Shown: positions 58,205-64,000 of the stretch, piece by piece
Layout of the letters: the number at the start of each line of letters is the position of its first letter
Numbering within the stretch: position 1 is the stretch's first letter
Assembly: GCA_902786265.1 (NCBI GenBank)
Contig: CADACE010000009.1
Location: 1 to 64,000 of the forward strand
Direction of reading: 5' to 3'
From: an uncultured Chloroflexota bacterium
Lineage (GTDB): Bacteria; Chloroflexota; Anaerolineae; Anaerolineales; Anaerolineaceae
DNA: 64,000 bases
Notes under the pieces: model-generated
Databases searched by the model: none
Seen by the model: the letters and a program-made list of their open reading frames with translations, nothing else
What the model was told of the DNA's origin: nothing
Made by a program: the position numbers and the translations under genes

Positions 58205-59707
58205 ATGGGTGAATTTGCAGAAGAAGAGAAAAAGAAGGTTAAAACCGCAAAACCTGCACCTCCTGTACAGCGGCAGATTGTCGAACCTCAGACAGTCGAG
58301 CAGCAGACTGTACAACGGGATCTTTCGGAAGTCAATGGTCCGGAAGGCGGTATGCTGCCGGACAATGTATCCTCGAAAATTCAATCCATGCGCGGAGGAG
58401 GTCAGCGTCTGTCTGACCGGCAAAACCAGTTTTACTCCCAAAAATTCGGCAGGGATATGAGCGATGTTCATATCCATACCGACACACAATCCGACACGAT
58501 CAGCCGCTCCCTGAATGCCCGCGCATTTACGATCGGTTCTGACGTCTTTCTCACCAAGGGCATCAATCCGGATGGCGGCGGCCGTGACGCGCAGACCATG
58601 ACCCATGAACTGACCCATGTGGTGCAGCAGGGCGGGCACGCATCTTCCGGACCGCTGAAGCTTGGTGCCGCGGATACCGCGCAGGAACATGAGGCGGAAT
58701 CTACTGCCCAGCGGGAATACGCACCAGATCTGAAAAATGAAGATGATACCATCCAGCGGGAAAATGCTTCTGAATTAGATGATGCAAAAAACACTATCCG
58801 GCGGGAATTTGTTCCTGGACAAAAGGGTGCAGAAAACACCATCCAGCGTGGTTTCTGGAGCGATCTTGGCAGCGCGTTTGCCAGCACTGCGTTGAACGCA
58901 CTCGGTATCGGGGATGCCATGGGTGATTTTTTGTCAGGAGACAAAAAAGTAAAAGCTGCCATTGAGAAAATGGCTGCAGGAAAACGGTTGGAATACAACG
59001 GTATTGAGGAAAATATCAAAAGGGATGAAGAAAATAATATTCCAAATTTGGAAAAAGAAATAAAGGGTTATCAAAAGAGGCTTAGTAAATTGGAAGGCGA
59101 TCCAAATATGGTTGATGAATGTGATCGCATACAAGAGGAGTTAGAAGGCGCGCAGATGGCATTGGATGGCAGAAAGCAAGATCTTGACAATGAACTCAAA
59201 GCGCAGCTTGCGATGCTGCAGGCGGTCGATGCTACAATTACAACTGAGGATGTAAACCGCTATCGGAGTGGAAAAGCAAAGACCTTTTTCTCATCCGTCT
59301 TCGCTTCGATTGGCGGTAATATTCTTGGCTCTTTCGAGAACGATCCGGAGAAAAAGGCTGCTGCAAGAGCAAAAGGACGAAATTCCATCAATAATTGGTT
59401 CGCTTCTGCGAACAAAACAAGTCTGGAAGGCGAAACAGAAGAACAAAAGGCAGCAAAAGCTGAGGCGATAGAGCAGCGGCAAAAATCTCTGGTTGATTCG
59501 ATTTGGAATGATGTTGAGCGAGATCAGGTGTTGTCCCGCAAATATACGAAGCTGCTTTTCAAACGTGAGATTGCGAAAAATCATATGACAATGATTCAGG
59601 AATCTATCAAAGACAATGAATCAGATGAAGATATCAAGTCATCTGTTATAGTATCATTGCGGAATAATGCACAGAGTTCAAATGCAGAACAGCCGCAGCA
59701 GGGTTAA
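58205..59707 (+). CDS. DUF4157 (eCIS-associated) metalloprotease-like protein, candidate effector or processing factor
   Basis: 500 residues. The DUF4157 core (about 65-165) is intact: FGRDMSDVHIHTD, SLNARAFTIGSDVFL, the zinc motif HELTH (H134, E135, H138) and the downstream EHEAE. DUF4157 is a known marker of eCIS loci and is found in toxins or processing proteins there. The N-terminus is Lys/Pro/Gln-rich. Around and after the core the motif T-x-Q/R-R recurs five times (TVQRD, TAQRE, TIQRE, TIRRE, TIQRG). Residues about 260-345 look coiled-coil; the C-terminal part is a Lys/Glu-rich helical region of unknown function. Coding sequence changes from GC-rich to AT-rich near nt 58960, inside the gene. 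SD AAAGG precedes the ATG. Confidence 0.87.
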   Translation: MGEFAEEEKKKVKTAKPAPPVQRQIVEPQTVEQQTVQRDLSEVNGPEGGMLPDNVSSKIQSMRGGGQRLSDRQNQFYSQKFGRDMSDVHIHTDTQSDTISRSLNARAFTIGSDVFLTKGINPDGGGRDAQTMTHELTHVVQQGGHASSGPLKLGAADTAQEHEAESTAQREYAPDLKNEDDTIQRENASELDDAKNTIRREFVPGQKGAENTIQRGFWSDLGSAFASTALNALGIGDAMGDFLSGDKKVKAAIEKMAAGKRLEYNGIEENIKRDEENNIPNLEKEIKGYQKRLSKLEGDPNMVDECDRIQEELEGAQMALDGRKQDLDNELKAQLAMLQAVDATITTEDVNRYRSGKAKTFFSSVFASIGGNILGSFENDPEKKAAARAKGRNSINNWFASANKTSLEGETEEQKAAKAEAIEQRQKSLVDSIWNDVERDQVLSRKYTKLLFKREIAKNHMTMIQESIKDNESDEDIKSSVIVSLRNNAQSSNAEQPQQG

Positions 59708-59758
59708 TTGGTTGTTGTCTGATTTCGGATCAGCGGTGAAAGCGGATGGAGTAATTCA

Positions 59759-60601
59759 ATGATATCGGATGTAGATGAGGCTCTGAGAAATTTGATTCTG
59801 GATTCACTGACGGTCTCCCGGCAGAATGTGGATATTAAGTATGATCTGCCTTCCCGGGACTGGGCAAGCCGTCTGAACCGGCCGACGATCGATCTGTTCC
59901 TGTTCGATATCAGGGAAAACCTGCGCCTCCGAGGTGCGGAACAATATCGGCAGGTTCCGCTGGAAGACGGCAGAGTGGAGATCCACCGCAACCCGGTGCG
60001 CATTGACCTGCGCTATCTGCTTTCTGCCTGGACAAAGGATCCGGAGGACGAACATCTTCTGCTTTCGGATACGTTAATGACACTTCTTCGGAATCCGTTC
60101 ATCCCGGAAAAATATTGTTCCGAAGAGATGAAAAGACAGCAGTTCAATGTTATACTGGATGCGGCAGTTTATCAGCCGGAACATGGTCCGACGGAAAAAG
60201 TGACCGAGATCTGGGGCGTGATCGGCAATGATATCCATGCCGGTTTCATCGTAACGGTAACGATTACCGTTGATCCGTTTGAACCGCGGATCGAACGTCA
60301 GGTCAGCACCTTTGAACGTACGGTTGGTCAGACGAATCCGAAAGGCGGTCCGGCTATTGTTGAAAACGAAGTGAAACGTTATAATGAAGGTCTTGTTATT
60401 GATACGATGAAATATGATCCTTCCACATTGACAGTTGTCCTTGAGGAAAGAAGTGAAGTTCTGAGTGTGGATGAGGAATATCGGGTCAAGCTTCCTACTC
60501 TGCCGGAAGGAAAGTATCATTTGAATGTGTTGTACCGTGGGAAGATCCTGAAGCGTCAGGTCATATCTGTACCCATGGATGATAAAACGGTTGTATTATG
60601 A
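59759..60601 (+). CDS. DUF4255 protein of the contractile injection system (Pvc16-like cap)
   Basis: 280 residues with the DUF4255 pattern: ISDVDEALRNLILDSL at the start, NRPTIDLFLFDIRENLRLR, VRIDLRYLLSAWTKDPEDEH and LLSDTLMTLLRNPFIP. In other eCIS and phage-tail-like particles this family caps or terminates the sheath/tube end. The last 90 residues form a beta-rich extension (LTVVLEERSEVLSVDEEYRV ...). GGAG lies 7 nt before the ATG. The 144-bp spacer that follows carries a palindromic element and a good AGGAGG site for the sheath gene. Confidence 0.88.
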   Translation: MISDVDEALRNLILDSLTVSRQNVDIKYDLPSRDWASRLNRPTIDLFLFDIRENLRLRGAEQYRQVPLEDGRVEIHRNPVRIDLRYLLSAWTKDPEDEHLLLSDTLMTLLRNPFIPEKYCSEEMKRQQFNVILDAAVYQPEHGPTEKVTEIWGVIGNDIHAGFIVTVTITVDPFEPRIERQVSTFERTVGQTNPKGGPAIVENEVKRYNEGLVIDTMKYDPSTLTVVLEERSEVLSVDEEYRVKLPTLPEGKYHLNVLYRGKILKRQVISVPMDDKTVVL

Positions 60602-60632
60602 TTTTGGGATGGAGTCGCTGAGGCAGGTCAAA

Positions 60633-60681
60633 GGGGACGGTTTTTATCTGACCCTGTTACCGGTCAGAGAAAATCGTCACC
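60633..60681. repeat. Imperfect ~20-bp inverted repeat between DUF4255 and sheath genes
   Basis: The left arm 60633-60653 (GGGGACGGTTTTT then ATCTGACC) pairs imperfectly with 60662-60681 (GGTCAGAG then AAAATCGTCACC). It carries the GGGGACGGT word of the dispersed palindrome family. It may set relative expression of the sheath transcript. Confidence 0.55.
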
Positions 60682-60745
60682 GTTGACTCAATTGGTGCAT
60701 ACATCTTGAAATCATTTATAAAGGTTATATTTTTCAGGAGGAAAA

Positions 60746-62404
60746 ATGCCAGAATATTTATCACCGGGCGTATATGTTGAAGAAGTAGACCGCGGGCCAA
60801 AACCGATCGAGGGTGTTGGAACTGCTATGGCTGCTTTTGTTGGTTTCACCGAAAAGGCTGAAATCGTTCGTGACAACGGTGACGGTCCGTATGTTGAGGA
60901 TCTGCTCAACAAACCGCAGCTCGTCACCAACTGGACGCAGTTCGTTGACAAATTCGGCGGATTTGTTCCGGGACTGAAGCTGCCTCACGCTGTGTATGGC
61001 TACTTCTCTAACGGTGGGACCCGCTGCTATGTCTGCTCTGTCCGGACCTTCCCGAAAGCTTCGGCAACACTTGTAAATGCTCAGGGAAAACCGGCACTGC
61101 GTGCTGAAGCAATGCAGGCTGGCTTTGATGCCATGCAGCTCCGTCTGCGAGTTGCCGGTGTCAAGGGTCTTGCTGCTCCGGCTGCTGCATCCACTCCGGT
61201 CAAAGCCGATGCAAAGAAGGATGACAAGGGCGGCGATACAAAAGCCCCTGAAGCTCCTGCTGCTTCCGGCGATGTGACTTTCAACTTCTTTGTTGAAAAG
61301 AAGGCCCCTAACGGCGGTTGGACTGTCCTCGAATCCTTCGATGGCGCCAAGCTCGAAAATGTCGGTACAAAGGTCGCTGTTGCCTGGCCGAATAATAAAG
61401 CCCCGAAATTCGTGACTGTTGAAGCTCTGGAAACTTCCATCACCGCAGCTGCTCCGCGTGAACAGGAACAGATGCTTGTTATGGACAAGAACCTGCTCGA
61501 AGCTCCGAAGGCTGCTGAATTCAGCGGTGACGTCGCTGCCCGCACCGGCGTTGAAGGCCTCGAAGTCCTTGATGACGTTACCATGGTTGTGGTTCCTGAC
61601 CTGATGACCACCATGCCGGGTGAAAAGCTCAACCTGGATATGGTCAAGGCCGTCCAGACCCAGATGATTGCCCACTGCGAACGCTGCGGCGATCGTGTTG
61701 CCATTCTCGACACCCCGCCGAACATGAACCCGCAGGAAGTCAAGACATGGCGCATGGAAACCACCGGTTTCGATTCCAGCTATGCCGCGATGTACTATCC
61801 GTGGATCAAGGTCTCCGATCCTGCCACTGATAAGATCATCTCCATCCCGCCGAGCGGCCATATTGCCGGCGTCTGGGCCCGCAATGATACGACCCGCGGT
61901 GTCCACAAAGCCCCGGCCAATGAAGTCGTTTCCCTGGCTGTCGGCCTGGATTATCAGACCACCAAGGGTGAACAGGATACTCTGAACCCGAATGGCGTGA
62001 ACTGCATCCGCTCGTTCCCGGGCCGCGGTATCCGCGTCTGGGGTGCCCGCACCCTGTCTTCTGATCCGGCCTGGCGTTATATCAATGTCCGCCGTCTTTA
62101 CAATTATGTTGAAAAGTCCATCGAAAATGGTACCCAGTGGGTCGTCTTCGAACCGAATGATCGTGCCCTGTGGTCCCGTGTTGACCGCGACATTACCGCG
62201 TTCCTGCGTGGTGTATGGCGTGACGGCGCTCTGTTCGGCAACACCACAGCCGAAGCCTTCTATGTGAAGGTCGATGATGAACTGAATCCGCCGGAAAGCC
62301 GTGATCTTGGCCGCCTGATCATTGAAGTCGGTATGTGCCCTGTCAAGCCTGCTGAATTCGTGATCTTCCGCATCAGCCAGTGGGCAGGCCCGAACGCTGA
62401 GTAA
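60746..62404 (+). CDS. Contractile tail sheath protein of the eCIS
   Basis: 552 residues; the outer contractile cylinder. The start is the family hallmark (MPEYLSPGVYVEEVDRGPKPIEGVGTA split across the first 27 residues). The C-terminal sheath core is also clear: GVNCIRSFPGRGIRVWGART, WRYINVRRLYNYVEKSIENG, FEPNDRALWSRV and FLRGVWRDGALFG. Between them (about 145-270) is an inserted domain opening with an Ala/Lys/Pro/Asp-rich linker (AAASTPVKADAKKDDKGGD). Codon use is strongly skewed to C-ending codons, consistent with high expression. SD AGGAGG lies upstream. Confidence 0.94.
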   Translation: MPEYLSPGVYVEEVDRGPKPIEGVGTAMAAFVGFTEKAEIVRDNGDGPYVEDLLNKPQLVTNWTQFVDKFGGFVPGLKLPHAVYGYFSNGGTRCYVCSVRTFPKASATLVNAQGKPALRAEAMQAGFDAMQLRLRVAGVKGLAAPAAASTPVKADAKKDDKGGDTKAPEAPAASGDVTFNFFVEKKAPNGGWTVLESFDGAKLENVGTKVAVAWPNNKAPKFVTVEALETSITAAAPREQEQMLVMDKNLLEAPKAAEFSGDVAARTGVEGLEVLDDVTMVVVPDLMTTMPGEKLNLDMVKAVQTQMIAHCERCGDRVAILDTPPNMNPQEVKTWRMETTGFDSSYAAMYYPWIKVSDPATDKIISIPPSGHIAGVWARNDTTRGVHKAPANEVVSLAVGLDYQTTKGEQDTLNPNGVNCIRSFPGRGIRVWGARTLSSDPAWRYINVRRLYNYVEKSIENGTQWVVFEPNDRALWSRVDRDITAFLRGVWRDGALFGNTTAEAFYVKVDDELNPPESRDLGRLIIEVGMCPVKPAEFVIFRISQWAGPNAE

Positions 62405-62414
62405 TGAATTAACC

Positions 62415-62517
62415 TAACGATTCGTCAAGATGCTGCAGGGATGGTTCTTGCAGAAACCCGGAAGGTTTCGGTGAGAGCTTTTCCCGAAAGCATCGGGTAA
62501 CGCCATAACGATCGTTA
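62415..62517 (+). promoter_or_regulatory. Structured intergenic RNA candidate between sheath and tube
   Basis: Within the 143-nt spacer TAACGAT (62415-62421) can pair with ATCGTTA (62511-62517), closing a junction that holds three hairpins: CTGCA/TGCAG (62433-62453), GAAACC/GGTTTC (62453-62469) and CCCGA/TCGGG (62483-62497). The 3' arm is also part of a perfect 12-bp palindrome, TAACGATCGTTA (62506-62517), so two alternative folds exist. It resembles no riboswitch class I recognise. Confidence 0.4.
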
Positions 62518-62547
62518 AGATAGTTGAAAAATAAGGAAGGTATACTA

Positions 62548-62991
62548 ATGGCAGATGTAAAAGATCCAGTTGTTGGGTTTAAGTATGGACTAGAGGTCTC
62601 CGGGAAACTGAGTGGTTATTTCACCAGCGTCAGCGGTATCGGGTCCGAAACCGAAGTTATTACCCAGAAAATCGTCTCCGAAAAAGGCGAACCGATCATC
62701 AAACAGATCCCGGGCCGTTTGACCTGGAACCCGATCACTCTGCGCCGCGGCGTGACCGATTTGAAGGATGTTTGGGATTGGCGGCAGATGGTCGTCGATG
62801 GTAAGATCGATGATGCCCGTACAAACGCTTCTATTATCGCCTACAGCCAGAGCATGGAACCGGTCGCTCAGTGGGACCTGACCAACGCTTGGCCGAGCCA
62901 GATCAGCGGTCCTGAAATGGCTTCCGACTCCACGGACTACATGGTTGAAGAAATTACCATCGTCCATGAGGGTATGGTACGTAAGAAGTAA
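62548..62991 (+). CDS. eCIS tail tube protein 1 (gp19/Pvc1-like)
   Basis: 147 residues forming the inner tube through which cargo passes. The fold is the T4 gp19/Hcp-like barrel. The start MADVKDPVVGFKYGLEVSGK, then FTSVSGIGSETEVITQKIVS, LTWNPITLRRGVTDLKDVWDW, WDLTNAWPSQISGPE and EEITIVHEGM follow the Pvc1/Afp1 pattern step by step. The ATG at 62548 has AAGGAAGG upstream; an in-frame TTG at 62524 was rejected. Codon use is biased as in the sheath gene. Confidence 0.93.
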   Translation: MADVKDPVVGFKYGLEVSGKLSGYFTSVSGIGSETEVITQKIVSEKGEPIIKQIPGRLTWNPITLRRGVTDLKDVWDWRQMVVDGKIDDARTNASIIAYSQSMEPVAQWDLTNAWPSQISGPEMASDSTDYMVEEITIVHEGMVRKK

Positions 62992-62998
62992 TTTTTAA

Positions 62999-63051
62999 CT
63001 GCCGGCTGCCGGCTGCCGGCTGCCTGTTTTTGAGGCAGACCTGCGGCCGGC
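62999..63051. repeat. CTGCCGG tandem repeat and hairpin
   Basis: CTGCCGG is repeated three times just after the tube stop (62999-63019). GCCGGC (63015-63020) and GCCGGC (63046-63051) can pair, with TGCCT (63021-63025) and AGGCA (63033-63037) as an inner stem around a T-rich loop. It may limit read-through from tube 1 to tube 2. Confidence 0.5.
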
Positions 63052-63065
63052 AAAAGGCGGTTTTT

Positions 63066-63122
63066 ATGAAGCAAGAGTCTGTCTGTTTTACGGACAACTT
63101 TTGGCTGTTAACTGGAAACTGA
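63066..63122 (+). CDS. Possible 18-residue leader peptide overlapping the tube 2 start
   Basis: ATG at 63066 follows AAAGGCGG at a sensible distance and encodes MKQESVCFTDNFWLLTGN before a TGA at 63120-63122. It overlaps the candidate starts of the next gene in another frame. Translational coupling is possible; it may equally be chance. Confidence 0.25.
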   Translation: MKQESVCFTDNFWLLTGN

Positions 63123-63637
63123 ATAATATGAAAGATCCCTGGCTTAATTTCCAATATACGATCGAGTTTTCGGATAATTCGGATATAAAACATGAAGGCG
63201 TGTGCAGTGTGATGTCTATCAGCTCGAACGCCATTAAGCATGGTTCATCCTCTTACGTTATCAATTCGGTCAAAGGCGGACCGGTCCGGAAATATGTTTA
63301 TGGCGGGACCTATACCGATCCGATCAATATTTCCATTCTTTTGGGACAGGGTGCACGGCCCTGGTTGAAATGGTTTGCCAGCATTCAAAGCGGGAATGGG
63401 GCTCTGCCCAGGAATGTGACGATCAGTCTGCGCAGTTACGGAAATGTAGCGAAAGATCAGGATGAAAATCAAATCTGGCTCTGTTGGGATCTGCTGAATT
63501 GTTTTCCTGTCTCATGGCAAATCGGTTCCATGGGTGTTGATGATTCACCTTCGCCGATGAAAGTTGATATGACGCTGCAGTTTGAAAGTATGGTCGTGAG
63601 AGATGCCAGCAGCGAAATGCAGGAGATCATGGGATAG
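63101..63637 (+). CDS. eCIS tail tube protein 2 (second gp19-like paralogue)
   Basis: 178 residues if the TTG at 63101 is used (MAVNWKLNNMKDPWLNFQY), 169 if the ATG at 63128 is used; neither has a strong ribosome site of its own. The layout matches a second, longer tube-type protein usual in eCIS loci: IEFSDNSDIKHEGVCSVMSI, IKHGSSSYVINSVKGGPV, PINISILLGQGARPWLKWF, CWDLLNCFPVSWQIGSMGV and MTLQFESMVV. Such paralogues typically form the first rings at the baseplate end of the tube. The codon bias of tube 1 is weaker here, fitting lower copy number. Confidence 0.82.
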   Translation: MAVNWKLNNMKDPWLNFQYTIEFSDNSDIKHEGVCSVMSISSNAIKHGSSSYVINSVKGGPVRKYVYGGTYTDPINISILLGQGARPWLKWFASIQSGNGALPRNVTISLRSYGNVAKDQDENQIWLCWDLLNCFPVSWQIGSMGVDDSPSPMKVDMTLQFESMVVRDASSEMQEIMG

Positions 63638-63772
63638 GGATCGTGAGGAATGAGAAGTCAGGAGTGATGATTCCGTTTCGGATGTATCGAAAAATTGTTA
63701 TGGTTTTGTGCATAATATTTTTTCTCACTTCTGACTCCTTATTTCTGATTCCTCAATTCTGAAAGAGGTTTT

Positions 63773-64000
63773 ATGGCTTTTCAAACGGAATTTAGTTTTA
63801 CTCTGCCGATGGGCTATATTGGCTCTGACGGGCAGTTGTATAAAAACGGGACGATGCGTCTGGCAACGGCCATGGACGAGATCCAGGTTCTGAGTGATAT
63901 GCGGACGCGAAATAATGATGCTTATGTGGTGATCCTGCTGCTGAGCCGTGTGATCAACCAGATTGGGCCGGAAACGAATATTACCGCGAGCACGATCGAG
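63773..64000 (+). CDS. Phage-tail-assembly-like eCIS protein, 3'-truncated by the window edge
   Basis: The first 76 codons of an open frame that continues past the window, starting MAFQTEFSFTLPMGY after GAAAGAGG. The phrases QLYKNGTMRLATAMDEIQVL and NNDAYVVILLLSRVINQIG match the small tail-assembly-type proteins that sit after the tube genes in eCIS and related phage-tail clusters. The spacer before it (63638-63772) contains TCTGACTCC/TTCTGATTCC low-complexity words. Function in particle assembly is inferred from family position. Confidence 0.7.
   Translation, partial: MAFQTEFSFTLPMGYIGSDGQLYKNGTMRLATAMDEIQVLSDMRTRNNDAYVVILLLSRVINQIGPETNITASTIE

Noticed and set aside
60761..61906. A 381-codon minus-strand open frame
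   Set aside because: It is antisense to the sheath gene; biased C-ending codons of the sheath remove stops from the opposite strand.
62405..62547. A known riboswitch class (c-di-GMP, glycine, SAM) before the tube gene
   Set aside because: None of the conserved core sequences of those classes could be recognised; it is reported only as an unassigned structured spacer.

Overview
The window reads as a chromosomal segment of an anaerobic, fermentative bacterium of roughly balanced base composition, with strong AGGAGG-type ribosome binding sites. A group B-type [FeFe] hydrogenase, a full branched-chain amino-acid ABC transporter, an intracellular alpha-amylase, LuxS, a YesN-type regulator and very large Ig-repeat surface proteins fit either an Anaerolineae-like member of Chloroflexota or a clostridial Bacillota. 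I lean towards Chloroflexota because an FHA/Ig-repeat cluster sits next to a DUF4157/DUF4255 contractile injection locus, but the sequence alone does not settle it. No rRNA, tRNA, CRISPR array or transposase gene was seen.

Region 1 (1-24 kb) is mostly housekeeping and transport. In order it holds: a broken gene end; an AraC/YesN response regulator (-); a cytoplasmic GH13 alpha-amylase (-) divergent from a LysR regulator; the livK and livHMGF operon with a zinc alcohol dehydrogenase at its end; luxS; a GT-B/CDP-glycerol-transferase-like protein; a monomeric [FeFe] hydrogenase followed closely by an iron-type ABC binding protein; a secreted papain-family protease (-); the matching fused permease and ATPase; a small membrane/coiled-coil protein (-); and murA (-), whose catalytic cysteine is replaced by aspartate. 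Spacers here are unusually rich in low-complexity words (GGTGAAA, CTGGTGACTGG, CCCCTAA, TTAGGG) and in a dispersed GGGGACnGT(T)CCC palindrome.

Region 2 (24.3-54.4 kb) encodes an envelope and surface apparatus. A soluble FHA-like protein with a long acidic tail, a two-TM membrane protein and a ~6,590-residue protein (FHA-like domain, TM segment, then more than 40 Ig-like modules) form one tight operon. Next come an AlbA_2/ATP-binding transcriptional regulator, preceded by five phased 11-bp iterons, and a second secreted Ig-like protein of ~1,710 residues.

Region 3 (54.5 kb to the end) is the beginning of an extracellular contractile injection system (eCIS). It holds a membrane-anchored periplasmic-binding-protein-like protein translationally coupled to the eCIS AAA+ ATPase, a DUF4157 metalloprotease-like protein (candidate effector or processing factor), a DUF4255 protein, the sheath, two tube proteins and the start of a tail-assembly protein cut by the window edge. 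Baseplate, spike and tape-measure genes are expected beyond the right edge. The working idea, an inference, is that regions 2 and 3 together form a surface-display and injection system: the giant repeat proteins and the binding-protein-like component would provide contact or sensing, and the eCIS the puncturing device.
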